The notes below the pieces were generated by a model that saw only the letters and a program-made list of their open reading frames with translations, was not told the origin of the DNA and did not search any database. A stretch of DNA of 64,000 nucleotides, from assembly GCA_028023455.1 (NCBI GenBank), contig JAQFVV010006313.1:725519-789518 (forward strand). The letters are read 5' to 3'. Positions 46,501 to 62,216 of this stretch are shown piece by piece; the first letter of the stretch is position 1; every line of letters begins with the position of its first letter. This stretch comes from Epiperipatus broadwayi. Taxonomy: Eukaryota > Onychophora > Udeonychophora > Euonychophora > Peripatidae. The translations under genes and the position numbers were made by a program.

Positions 46501-46960
46501 ATCATCCATTTAGTCATTTACATCATAATTTACTTATTACTTCATTTATAATTTTAATTTCATAATCATTCCAGAGATATAACTATTAGTTATTTATTGG
46601 TTTGCTGAATATCAAATTTAGTTTATCACATTTTGTTTGTGTGGATTTCAAGGCTGGTTTGACCAGAAGTTATTATCTTTATTAATCACCTTGTGATCTT
46701 CTTTAGATCTATAGTTTCATGCTAGCTTTGTCCAATAAAGGAGTCATCTCATTAGTTTTATATTTTTGTTTCTTTATACTTATATTCTTGATTATTTGGG
46801 TATTTAAGGTTACAAAGGGTGGATTTGATGCCACAAAATGTGTGACCAGATTCGTATATGATTCCAGCATTTAAAGAGAATGACACCAAGGTGGATTATA
46901 GCCCAAGTGTGAATCTAGATTAGTTGTTGATCCTAATATAAGGTCAATATATATATAAAT
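43584..46960. other. Non-coding stretch, no gene recognised
   Basis: The frame at 43908-44186 (92 codons) and the minus-strand frame at 44792-44977 show no domain. The region at about 44200-46900 is somewhat less AT-rich and may be old repeat. A run of TTCATT/ATTATTC-like words occupies about 46290-46560. Confidence 0.45.
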
Positions 46961-46962
46961 TA

Positions 46963-47406
46963 CTTTTTGGGCTAAACCATGTGTTATTTTCCATTACATA
47001 CTGATATTTCAAAGAACTAGCATCCGCCATTGTCAAGGTTAACTTTTGAAAAAAAAATTGTTAGATCTCAACAGTAACGTGACTGAGTGCGAGATGAGAA
47101 ATGAGATTCAACTTGAAGTAGTTCAGCATGTAAAATATGAGGTTTATCAAAATGTTTATTTTCCTCAGTTTTTTCATCTATTAATTTTAAGTTAATATTA
47201 GAAGACAGAGATAAAATGAAAGGGTTTCCACCTAGCTGGAATACGTTGTGCTTCGTCAGCTCTTTTTAAACCAGTAGGTCTCTTTAATATTTCAATTGAC
47301 TCCCTCATTGTTCTTAAATCATAGAAATTATTTTTCTTTTAAAAGTTAACTTTAACAATGACCATCAGTATGTAATGGAAAATAACACATTGTTTAGCCC
47401 CAAAAG
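46963..47406. mobile_element. Mariner-like MITE, 444 bp
   Basis: Long imperfect terminal inverted repeats start CTTTTTGGGCTAAACCATG at 46963 and, read inward from the right end at 47406, CTTTTGGGGCTAAACAATG. Both continue TGTTATTTTCCATTACATAC. The right arm then matches the left again at CATTGTCAAGGTTAACTTTT. A TA dinucleotide flanks each end (46961-46962 and 47407-47408), the target duplication of the Tc1/mariner superfamily. No transposase frame is present. A partial copy lies at 16488. Confidence 0.7.
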
Positions 47407-47440
47407 TAATAATTTATCTATATCAAACAACCGTGAAAAC

Positions 47441-47442
<2 letters not shown>

Positions 47443-47530
<88 letters not shown>
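47443..47530. repeat. (TA)n microsatellite
   Basis: About 44 pure TA units, 36 bp after the MITE end. Confidence 0.97.
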
Positions 47531-51060
<3,530 letters not shown>

Positions 51061-51884
51061 TCATCTCTTGGTAACAAACAGCAATAGAGCTTATGTTCTC
51101 TGAGCTAGATTTGAGCATGGGATGATTATATGAAGGGGGATAAAAATATTAGTGCTTTTGGGGCATATAGAGATGATCAATCATCATCATTCTGGTTGGT
51201 GCATAAGATCATATACTTTAAAGCCCATGCACTATATTTTATTTTAGTTTAATCTTATTAGAAGTTAAATTTATAGTTGGCCATTACAAGTGGCCTGAAC
51301 ATTGACAATGATCAGCAGGTTTTAATATCCCAGCATTAGTGTTTTGATTTCTGATTATTGTGTATTCTAATAAATGAGCACTATGTTGGTGCATCCAAAT
51401 TAATGGTTAAATAATTGCCCCTAGCTGGCAAAGGCTCAATAATTAACCTGGTCTACAGAAGGCCTATTTCCAATCCAGTCACAAGGTTGACTGTTGATTT
51501 AATTTTTTTATTGTTTGAATCCAGTCACAAGATGGACTGTTAATTTTATTCTCATTTATTGTATTGATTTGTTTATTTCCATCAACATGATGATGATGTA
51601 TGGTTATTTCTTTTGAATATTTACTTGTACTTATAATTACTTTTACTTTATAATGCTGGTTGATGATTAATCATGCTTGTAATTGCTCTTCTGATCTCTC
51701 ATGTTCTCATGCATTTCTAATATATAACCTTGATAATATATTTTTTGTTATTAAACATTAATATCTTTAATTATTATTATTTGAAATATGTCTGTAATGG
51801 GGTTGATGATTATTTGTCATCACCCAGTTCAAACCCTTTTTTATTCCACGCCAGGTTCATCTTATCCACCCCATCCCGTTACAA
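51061..51884 (-). repeat. Probable dispersed repeat, unclassified
   Basis: Less AT-rich than its surroundings. On the minus strand it starts, right after a TA run, with TGTAACGGGATGGGGTGG, reminiscent of LTR starts and of the first bases of repeat copy B. Two near-identical internal words, TCCAGTCACAAGGTTGACTG and TCCAGTCACAAGATGGACTG, lie about 50 bp apart at 51474 and 51521. No coding motif is found and no second copy is in this window. Confidence 0.35.
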
Positions 51885-52697
51885 TATATATATATATATA
51901 TAGTTTGTTTAAATTTAATGATTTGATTAAAATTCAAATTAAAATTTAAAATAAACATTTATTATATTTAATAAAACATAATTTACAAGCACAGTTTTTA
52001 TTGGTAAGTACCCAAACATGCAATTAGACAAAAAGTTAGAGTAATTTCTTAAATAAATAAGGAGCAGAGGGCAGATAAAATTATTCACATCTTGGCATAA
52101 AAATTTTTGGAGCTTAGGAGGAAAAAATAAAGGCAGTTGCCCCAGACAGGAAGTAAATAAACATGTGATTTAAAATAAATTTTCTGCAATTATTTGCATA
52201 AAGAAAAATTCTAAAATGCTTTAAACATGCAAAATCTTAAAAACAATTTGAAATGTGTGTGACTCTTTTTCCATTGTGTAATATTATCAGATGACTTTTT
52301 GAAATGTCTGAATGAAAACAAGTGAATAAAAAATTTACTTTACAGAGTCAAAAAACAGTTGAAATGAGCAGTAACAAAGTCCTCATTTAAATTGTAAAAA
52401 AAATATATATTCGATTGTAATTGTATAATGCATTTGGATAAATAGTTACTTCCAACAGCTACAACAGTACATAAGAAATAAATCTTAAAAATATAAGAAT
52501 AATTTATAGATGTGATACATTTTATATCACAGATTTTCTTCTATTTTGACATGTATCTATATAAATTCAGTACAATGTAAAAGGAAAATATATCATAAAA
52601 TATGATTAATAAAAATTATTAATATAATTAATAAATGATTTGTGTCAAAGATATGAGGGCAGCACATTATACACATCAAATAAACGGTATTAATTTG

Positions 52698-52698
<1 letters not shown>

Positions 52699-52794
<96 letters not shown>
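52699..52794. repeat. (TA)n microsatellite
   Basis: About 48 pure TA units. Confidence 0.97.
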
Positions 52795-52795
<1 letters not shown>

Positions 52796-53329
52796 TGAAC
52801 AATGATAAAGATATGTGAAAGAGATTGTGGTCTGGACCAACTGATGGGTGCTGGTTCAGCACAATATGGGCATCATGACAATCATATATTTTTTTCACAT
52901 GTTTTAGGCCATATTTTTATGATTACATCTCTCCACAAAGTGCTAAAAATGGACAGAAACCAGTCAATACTTTGTGTGAGAGTGGTGTAGTGAAAGATGC
53001 ACTACAGAAATATTAATCATTTTGGATAATCTCTAGTCTAATAAATGATTAATAAAAATTATGAAAATAAAAGACTGTTTGAAAAAAATATTTTGAAACA
53101 TCAGAAAAATAAAACCTGTTGACATGAGAAAAAAAATCATAGTAGACTACAAAAGAAACTTATATTTGCAAAAAAAAAAATATTAAAAATAAAATAATAA
53201 AATTTATAGTAATTTAAACATACATTTACAATATATATATGCATTATTATGGGCACATACTAAATATGATATATATAAGGGATATATATGTTAACTTATA
53301 GCAGAAATATCTAGTGATATATATAATAT
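52795..53329. other. AT-rich non-coding stretch
   Basis: The 62-codon frame at 52802-52990 shows no motif. Nothing else seen. Confidence 0.45.
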
Positions 53330-55600
53330 AATGTAACAGTCAGAATTGTCTATCTCGTTAACACATTGCAGAATTCAAACCCCACACACGAAACTGAACA
53401 TTCTAGGAGGGGTTGCCGTCTAGATATACAAAGTTCGAATCTAAAGTCCAAATTTCACAGCGCCACCTATGTGATAATGCATCTGATGCTACTACTAGTA
53501 TAACCTTTTACCGGTGCCTGGTGGTCAGGGAGAAACAAAAGACTCTATAGTAAGATAAGTTTGGGTTGCTAATTAACGTCTATGGATGTACAAAAGAAAT
53601 GGAGACAATAGATATATAGACTGAGACAGTGATAGGAATCAATAAAATAAAAGATCAAAATTAGATTTAAATAATTTAAAAAATTTATTTATATAGAAAT
53701 ATATATATAACACCACTGTATGCTTATATGAGACAGGGATGCATATTAAATAATTGTTGGCATGACATTCCAATAAATTACAAAAAGGTTTTAAAGCAAA
53801 ATTATATATTTTATCCCTCAGGCTAATAGAATTATGATAATGTGCTTAAAGAAATGGGAACATGTGTGAGGTGCTTTGAGTAATTATACAAGTTTAATAA
53901 AATATTTGAAAATTAAGTGTTATAAAATATTTATTGATTTCGAGAATAGCATGGACAAAAGCTTCCTAAGCAATAAAGTGGGAATGTGATCAAGGCATTT
54001 ATTTGATAATAATAACTAAAGCAGATGGGAGGTTAGTATTGCTAGTAATGAATTTATTAAAGGATGAAGGGTGTGACACATTTAAGTCACGGATGCTTTG
54101 TAGAAATAAATATATAAATAAAACAATAGTGAATATTTGGAATGACTATGAAGGGCAGCTTGCCGCTAACCCAAAGGAAAGTGTTATCATGAACAGCCGA
54201 AACTTAGCGACTGGGTGATGACTGTGTTTAATTCCCAGGTGTGACATTTTTGGACACACTCGGCCTGGAAACCACAGGAAGAGAAGAGAATGGACTTGGC
54301 CATGTAAAAATCCTTGGAAAAGCAAAACAAAGCAGTCTCAACAACCAATTCATTTACCAACAATACTAGACTAGTGTATATAAAACATATTAACTGGGTT
54401 TTACTTGGATTAAAAGAAATGCCCAATCAAATTCCCAGAAATTTATTTAAAAGGGTCCGACATTCTCGACATCAATGATGAACTTTGTAATTAAAGTAGA
54501 ACACAGTATTTAAAAATAGGAGAATGCATGTTTGCAGGTTTGAAAAAAAAGCATAGGTTTATTTACGCAATCATGCATTTGGGGACATATTTAAATCATT
54601 GACCTCGCACATACTCTCATATTAGGTTAAAATCAATAACATGTAGATTTTAAACTATGTGATTATTATATATATATTAAAGAAGATTAGAATTGCCCTC
54701 GAATGAGTGATTTGCAAGATAATAAAATTGGTAATTATTATAAATTTAAAATATGCCTTAATAGCGGTGTCTTACTTTCAATAAAGGGAATAATTCATTT
54801 GGTCAAAGACAATTCTGACACATTATCATAATAAAATAAAAGAAAGCTTAATAAATAGAAAATATTAATATTAACCCAAAGATAGAGAGCAAAACTGTTG
54901 ATTATATTTGAACAGGTTGAAGAAGAACATAATAAAGTTATGTGAAATAAAAGAAAAACAATGTAAAATAGCTATAGCATTTTAGTTAGGAATCACAAGA
55001 GCTCTTGGGTTAATTTAGGTTACTTCTGGAGAAGCATTTGCAAGTAGATTGATGGTCAGCAGCTTTTATATAACTCAGCAGCAAAATATGGAATTGTTTA
55101 TATTTTTGGAAGCAGCAGCAGTTCCGGGGTTTCTTATGTGATAGCTTCCGATGGTCTAGAGCAGCAACTGGCTATTCCCAAGGGGAAATAGCCTTCTTGC
55201 CGGTTCTACTCAGTCATGTCACGGTTAGCAATAGGTGTGGTAAACATGGTAAATTAATTTGGAGATGAAAACTCAGCTTCAAATATAAGTTCGCAGGCAC
55301 AGAGCTAAAATCTCAGGAAAATATATTTTGAAGACTATTTTACTAGAATATTTTCAATAGAAAATGACTAGAATCATTTCATTAGAAACACCAGAATCAT
55401 TTTGGTTAGAAACATTTCATCAGCAAAAACTAGAATACTTGTGGTTAGAAATATTTCATCAGCAAATGACCAGAATGGAGAACAAAAGAAAACCCTCCTT
55501 TTTATAGTGGAATTGAAACAATAGAACTGCCCTGGAGCGTTACAAAAATATATTGGACTTATCAGCTGTAATTAAATCTATCCAAATGTTTAATGGAATT
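53330..55600 (+). repeat. Probable dispersed repeat, unclassified
   Basis: After a run of TA-rich sequence the block opens ATGTAACAGTCAGAATTG. It carries a GCGCCACC box at 53460 and CAGGGAGAAACAAAAGA at 53527, in the same relative order as copies A and B (box, then GGGAGAAACAA). The rest does not align by eye, so it may be a distant relative. Internal repeats of AGAAACATTTCATCAGCAAA type occur at about 55370-55480. No protein motif; the frames at 54003-54426 are unrecognised. Confidence 0.35.
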
Positions 55601-56947
55601 TAACAAAATTTTAATTAATTTCTATTGTTAATTTCCTTGTCAACATTCGAATTACGAACTAGATTTAATTAAAAATTACTTTTACTAATTAAAAAAAACC
55701 TTAAGTGGACATCTGCTGTATTTTTAGATAAGCTTCTACAACATAAAATAATTAAACTATTGTCCCTCATTTATTTTAACAGAAATATTTGGACTGACTT
55801 TTATTAAATTAAAAGAAAATTATTTTACTTTTAAATCTCAATATTTGAATCTATTTTCTAAACAAATATGAGTTTTATTTTAAATCAAAATATATTACTA
55901 CTGAAATATATTTTTGTAAATAGATTCAAACAAAATAATCTTAATTAACAATTTATAATTTTGATATAAGTTTTAAAATGCATATCATAGTGTGTGCGCA
56001 ATTATGACCTATATAACCTACTTTTAAATAAATCGAAATTATGTGAACATATACACAATCCATAATATTTTATTTATTTGGACATGAGTTATACTTATAT
56101 ATAATATGAGCATTGTACTCGTGGTTTAAAATTAGGCAGGATTTTTGGTATATAAGCATATTGCAGACACATTATGATAGATTGGGGTTCAAACTAAGGT
56201 ATGAGAGTAGTAAATAGGTGAGAAAAGGTGAAACAATGATCTGCAAAACAGACCTTTCTGTTTCAATAAAGAATATGCTAATAGCTCTAAACAAGCTTAT
56301 TTTTGTTTTTATGATAAGTGCTACAAGAGAAAGTTTTCAAATCATCTTTATCTAGGATAATCTCCAGATCAGTTTCGAGCTATGACTCTCTTTAGTGAAA
56401 AGCTAGGACACCAGATTTTAAAAAAATCAACTCAAGCTAAGTATATATAAACTATATTTAATATTTTGATGTTTGGGGGATTTGGCTAAATTAAATTATT
56501 ACATCCATTAATATATGGTGTATCTAAATTAAGTTCAGATCCATTTGATTATTTCAGTTGGAGAGCTGAATGTAAAAACCTGTAAATGTCTAAAACTTTT
56601 AAATTTTTTAACAGTTAACTTTTAGATAAATGCTTAGCTTGAATTTGTTTTTTTTTAATCTGGTGCCCTAGCTTCTCACTGGAGAGAGTCATATCTTGAA
56701 ATGGATCTGGTTGATGGAGACAGTCCTAGATAAATATGATTTGAATGCTTTCTCTTGGCATTTATCAAAAAAAGCTTGTTTAAAGCTATTAGCATGCACT
56801 TTATATTACATATTTGTAAATGCAATCTACAAAGGTCATGTGACATATGACTTGATTATAAATTACATTATAGTTTCACACTATCATTTACTGTGCCGAT
56901 ATTAAAAATTTATAAAAGATATATTTTATATTATATTCAATGTGTCA
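55601..56947. other. AT-rich non-coding stretch
   Basis: No gene found. The 69-codon frame at 56696-56905 has no recognisable domain. Confidence 0.45.
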
Positions 56948-57183
56948 ATTGATTGTGCACTAAAAAGAAATAAATAATCGTTTCTTCAACCACAATTAGA
57001 GTTTTTAAATTTAACTTGAAGTAAAAGTATAGAAGTGGGGAATTTAGAAATTGATTAAGTTAATCGCTCATTATAAAAATTAATGATTGACTTAATTATT
57101 TTGGACTCTTCCATACTTTTATTTCAAGTTAAAGCTAAAAACTCCAATTGTGATTGAAGAAACATTTTTAGTGCACAATCAAT
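56948..57183. mobile_element. Foldback MITE, 236 bp
   Basis: Two arms of about 113 bp are imperfect reverse complements of each other. The outer ends are ATTGATTGTGCAC (56948) and GTGCACAATCAAT (57171-57183). Internal matching words include GTTTCTTCAACCACAATTAG with its mirror, and AACTTGAAGTAAAAGTAT with its mirror. The centre is only a few bases. The whole would fold into one long hairpin. No target duplication is clear, so the superfamily is unknown. Confidence 0.75.
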
Positions 57184-57612
57184 AAAAGCATTTAATGTAT
57201 AAAAAAATTTTCTCTATTATTTAGTTTTATAAATACATCATTAAATCTAAAATATTTTGAATGTTCTAATAATAAAAACAAATCATAAATAACATTAATT
57301 GTACCAGAAGAAAAATATTCATTTTATCTGTAACAGAATTAAAAATATTATTAATAATTTTTGTTTAAAAAAAGTAAAGCCATAAAATTAAAAATAAAAT
57401 ATGAATAATATATATTATACCAGTCAAAACATGTTTATCCATCTAACATGAGCTGGAACTCACAAAATGTACTTCAAACCTGGTCAAGCCTGAGATTAAG
57501 ATCAGGGACCAACCTGAATTTGAACCAACTCTCTAAGCCCCAGATCAAACATCTAATGGATAACATAACAATGATGGCAATCAAGTCAAGCAATAAATAT
57601 TACTTTAATATA

Positions 57613-57855
57613 ATGACAAATTATTTACATACATTTATAAATTGATTTCATACATTAGTATGTGCATGAATAAGAAAGCAGTCTACCAAATGATAGATAA
57701 TTATATTGTCATTCACACTATTATTTCTCATATATGACAAATTATTTACATACATTTATAAATTGATTTTATACATTAGTATGTACGTGAATGAGAAAGC
57801 AGTCTACCAAATGATAGATAATTATATATTGTCATCAACACTATTATTTCTCATA
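57613..57855. repeat. Tandem duplication, 121-bp period
   Basis: Two units starting ATGACAAATTATTTACATAC and sharing GAAAGCAGTCTACCAAATGA; they differ at a handful of positions. Confidence 0.92.
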
Positions 57856-58676
57856 TGCTTTTTATTATAAACACATGTCTTTGGTAAGTCCAATATTAAG
57901 ATGTCAATCAATTCTTTAAAAAAATACATAATATTGCCATTAATGCTTTGATTTACAGTTCTGAAACATGGTGACTAACTAATTACTTCAGGGAGCATTC
58001 TGGGATTGATTGCAGATATAATATAGACCATTTTCATGCCATTACAGTTGTGAAAATAAATAAAATACATTTGAAAACATTTCATTATATGATAAAATAC
58101 TTAATGATAATTATTTTAATTAGTGCTGGTAAGAAGAATGCTTTATTTTCCCCAAGGCAAATACTTTTAAATAGATAAATAACAAATTATGATGATGGGA
58201 TTGTATAATAAAACTAAAATAAAATTAGTAATTAATCTAGCTAGTAATATTTGGCATCTATATATATTTTGAGCAGAGCACAATTTTAATATTATTACAG
58301 CACTAAAATTAGATCATAAGCAAATGAAATAATAACATGAATAAGTAGTGGTATTAACATAGGCATAGAAATCAAAGATAAGGTTGTGCTTCTGGATGAA
58401 AAATGAAATCTAACACCCCTTTTTCTAGGTCAGGACTTAGAGAAAAATGGATAAGCCATATCATGGATGTCGCCAACATGCAGGCCTTTTATATTAAGAA
58501 AGTGGATAGGCATAGCTTGTGCCAAAGTTATGGGAATCACTGTCAGAGGCCTAATTATATGAAATAAATGGTCCTGGGTATGTTAACTATCCTCAGAACA
58601 AAGCATGAAAAGAAATCTGTGGGTTTGAACTTGTTACAACCCCAGATTAAGATTAAAAGCATATATATATATATAT
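57856..58676. other. Non-coding stretch, no gene recognised
   Basis: From 58380 it becomes less AT-rich. GGGTTTGAACTTGTTACAACCCC-like sequence at about 58620 resembles a tRNA B-box, suggesting an old SINE. It ends in a TA run that abuts the hammerhead tandem. Confidence 0.4.
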
Positions 58677-58804
58677 AGCTATTTAGTTTGATAGGCTGAG
58701 TTTGAAGACATTTAGTTGTCTAAAAAATTCATGCTTGCAAACTGATAGAAACATTTTGCATAAACGCTTGGAGTTAATATTTAGGTCTAGTTTCTAACTC
58801 CTAT

Positions 58805-58852
58805 CCCTTCACTGATGAGAGCAAATCAGCTTGAAATCAGCTGATCTGAGGG
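58805..58852 (+). ncRNA. Hammerhead ribozyme, type I (tandem unit 1)
   Basis: The core is intact. CTGATGA lies at 58812-58818; stem II is GAGC/GCTT (58819-58822 with 58829-58832) around an AAATCA loop; GAA is at 58833-58835. A15.1 is at 58836 and T16.1 at 58845, with cleavage expected after C58846. Stem III is the self-complementary ATCAGCTGAT, which could pair between two RNA copies. Stem I pairs CCCTTCA with TGAGGG. It is identical in the core to the motif at 35738. Confidence 0.87.
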
Positions 58853-59218
58853 TGGAGTGAAATGAAAGAGACAGTGAATATTGACTCTGACGTTTATGTA
58901 AACAAATATGCTTGTTTGGAGGTCTTGGTAAAGCTCCATCTATTGATCATTAATACAAGCGATAGCAGGTTTTTACGTATATAAAACTTGTTTTGTTTTT
59001 CATAAATGTATCTTTAAAGTTTTCTTGCAATAATATAGATTGCAGAAGCTTTGATTATGTGGAGAAACTGAACTGATATCATACCCACATAGCTATCTAG
59101 TTTGATAGGCTGAGTTTGAAGACATTTAGGTGTCTAAAAAATTCATGCTTGCAAACTGATAGAAACGTTTTGCATAAACACTTGGAGTTAATATTTAGGT
59201 CTAGTTTCTAAGTCCTAT

Positions 59219-59266
59219 CCCTTCACTGATGAGAGCAAATTAGCTTGAAATCAGCTGAACTGAGGG
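59219..59266 (+). ncRNA. Hammerhead ribozyme, probably impaired (tandem unit 2)
   Basis: Same motif, with CTGATGA at 59226-59232, GAGC/GCTT stem II around an AAATTA loop, and GAA at 59247-59249. The base at 59259 is A where the conserved T16.1 should pair with A15.1 (59250). This breaks the A-U pair next to the cleavage site and should reduce or abolish cleavage. The distance to the first core is 414 bp. Confidence 0.8.
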
Positions 59267-59425
59267 TGGAGCAAAATGAAAAAGAGTGAATATTGACTCT
59301 GACATTTATGTAAAAAAATATGCTTGTTTGGAGGTCTTGATAAAGCTCCATCTATCGATCATTAATACAAGTGATAGCAGGTTTTTACATATATAAAACT
59401 TGTTTTGTTTTTCATATATATATAA

Positions 59426-59664
<239 letters not shown>

Positions 59665-61131
59665 TTTCCCTATGTTAAGATTTTATTTACTAAAAGAAAC
59701 ATTAAGATTTACCTGATTCCCTTTTCTGCTATTTAAAATAATTCAATCCCACCTTCATGGTTTTTATAGTAACTGGAATATTTAAATACAATATTTGAAA
59801 TTTTAAGAATATGGAAAGTAAAAGAAGAGTGGAAGTTATAGAAAATAATTATAGGGTCACTCTTTCAGAATTTAATAAAAAACATTTTAAAAGATTTTAA
59901 AGTGTTAATGAGCTTGAATGGAGATTTGCCCTGGGTCGAATTACTTGATTCTATTTGCAGTTAAACAAATAATTTTATAATAAACCAACATAAAATGTTG
60001 ATTCCTAAAAACAAACTGGCAAACATATATCATATAATATATTTTGAGGGAATATTAAAAACCTTAATTAATGGAGATTTAGTTGAAAGACAAAAATGAT
60101 TTTTGAAATTAAGTTCACCAGGTTGGTGGAAATTAGCATATTAATAATAAGCAAGCAGATATATAAATCAAACAATAAATACATATAAATAAATGACCAC
60201 TTCAATGTTAAGGAAAGTTAAGAGCATATGAGAGATAATTAAATTTATAGAAATTACTTAAGAGCAAATTACATATTAAAACAATAACAAAATTAAATAA
60301 TACATTAGAAGAAATCTTGATAGATTAGTTAGGCTAGTGAGGCAAGCTAAATTTAGTTTCAATGGTAGTGGTTTGAAATAATTTACCTTGCAACGTTTTA
60401 AGAGTCCATTTTAAAAAGTTCAGCTGATGCATGGCAATTGTTTTTTTTAAATAACAGCAAGCTTTTATTCAGCATTCCACAATTCTCCAGTCGGGTTTAC
60501 TTCATTTCAGGGCAGCAAAATATTATGGCAGTGGAATATGACCCACACGGGTTGGGAAAAGCTTTTTTTTACTATATCATCATTTTTAGATTTCAAAACA
60601 GCATGGTGTCTAGTAGCAAGAAGTTCTCTCAATAATAGCTAAATTTGTTGTTGATTTAAAATCCAGCCATTTTATACTCCTGCCCAGGTATTTGAAGAAT
60701 GCTTTCCATTTCTATCTCTAGCTCAAACATAATCTTTAACCTAACAGAAATTTTACATTTCTTTGTCCATTGTTTTTGAAATATGCAACTGTTAGTTAAC
60801 ATTCCAAAATATATTCAAATCTATTTCCAGATTAGAAATAGATTTGACAAAAATGTTTATAACAAAAAAAAAATCTTTAATCTTAATCCCCATTTTCTTT
60901 TAAGTAAAAACTTTAATTAAAAATACCTTCCCCAGATGAAAATAATAGTGTAAAATTAATAATAATAAAATGTTATTGAAAGTTAAAATTTATAACTTCT
61001 AAGCATGCATCTCAAATATATACATAAAATATATATACACGATTAAAGGAGTGAGATGGGATATAGGGTTTGAACACAAGTTAGTAGATACAACCATGAA
61101 CCTCAATCTTAAGCTAAGATTGACTACTTCA

Positions 61132-61133
<2 letters not shown>
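59665..61133. other. Non-coding stretch, possible old repeat
   Basis: No gene found. GGGTTTGAACACAAG at about 61068 is B-box-like on the minus strand, so a SINE remnant is possible. The frame at 60438-60635 has no motif. Confidence 0.4.
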
Positions 61134-61171
<38 letters not shown>

Positions 61172-61189
61172 GTACTATATATATATATA

Positions 61190-61228
<39 letters not shown>

Positions 61229-61234
61229 GCTATA
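61134..61234. repeat. (TA)n microsatellite with inverted flanks
   Basis: A TA run, AGTAGTACTA, a short TA run, TATAGCAT (61186-61193), a TA run, then ATGCTATA (61227-61234), the reverse complement of the preceding word. Confidence 0.9.
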
Positions 61235-62147
61235 TGATTATCTGCAGGATAGTCAAAACTGCTAGAAAAACAAATGAGGAATCATATAAAAAGTTGCATT
61301 GGATTGTATATGAGGAGATTATTTAAAAGTAATATATAGTCCCTTATCCTTAAATCCATATGATACAAATTATTCATAAACTCCTTATGAATGTTTACTT
61401 TATATGATTACTTTAAATTTTCACCATTCTTGGAGCTGCAATCTGTAATGAGCTTTCATTTTGTTAAAACCTCAGTAACTAAAGTACTTTCAATTTACCA
61501 AATAATATTTATAAATTCAAATATTTCTACATTGAAAGTAACTTTTTATTTTCTATTCATTGAATAATTATTGATTTTTAAATTATTATTTTCACTAATT
61601 TGTGATTTCAATTATCTATCCTATTCTTGACCAAAGTATCACAACTATAGAAGCTTTAACATCAGAGTTAATTTTCACCTTCTTCTAAGTGATATTGTCC
61701 TTACCATTCTGATCTTTTAAACTCTTTTTCAACTTTTTTTAGATCAAATCTAATTTACTTTTCACTCATTTAGTGTCTTTTTTTTACTCTCCAAATCTAG
61801 CACATCTTTTTTTCCATTTTTCTCAATTTAGCATCCATATCCTTCCTAAATAGTTTGCACCTTGCATTGGATGCATTGAACCTATCATTCAACTAATTTG
61901 TCAATTCTTTGGAGTCTTCCATTAAACTTTCAATTTTTTACTAGTTTCTGCATTTTGCTCTTCTAATTTTTTTTATCAAAAATAATTCTAAATTTTATCA
62001 GCTTATCCTATAATTCTGCCTCTAAACCATCAAAATTCTTGTTTCCATTTTTTTTTCTACAATATTCTTATTCAGAATTTTAAATTTCATGATCATTGTT
62101 TTCAACAGATCTGAAGAACCTATCCATGGACCCATTTCTACATTAGT
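61235..62147. other. AT-rich, pyrimidine-biased non-coding stretch
   Basis: From about 61600 to 62100 the plus strand is strongly biased to T and C (many TTTTTC and CTTTT words). No open frame worth noting is seen on either strand. Confidence 0.45.
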
Positions 62148-62216
62148 AGCCTTCACACTAATATTTAACAATATATATATATATATATATATATTGTTAA
62201 ATATTAGTATGATAGG

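Larger units (their letters stand above)
58677..59413 (+). mobile_element. Tandem hammerhead repeat (retrozyme-like), period 414 bp
   Basis: Two head-to-tail units start AGCTATTTAGTTTGATAGG (58677) and AGCTATCTAGTTTGATAGG (59091). Each has about 128 bp of leader, a type I hammerhead, and a body with GGAGGTCTTGGTAAAGCTCC and GATAGCAGG. The linker at about 59003-59090 lies only between the units. The second unit stops at TTGTTTTGTTTTTCATA before a TA run, so about 1.8 units are present. No open frame is encoded. The architecture matches animal retrozymes: tandem copies whose RNA is cut by the ribozyme to unit length, then circularised and reverse-transcribed by another element's enzyme. That route is inferred. 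Confidence 0.8.

Noticed and set aside
54003-54426. Two frames of 70-80 codons on opposite strands
   Set aside because: No recognised family; they sit inside a probable repeat block.
58480-58570. Zinc-knuckle-like frame (HSLCQSYGNHCQRPNYM)
   Set aside because: Cys/His spacing does not fit CCHC and the surrounding frame is short and broken.
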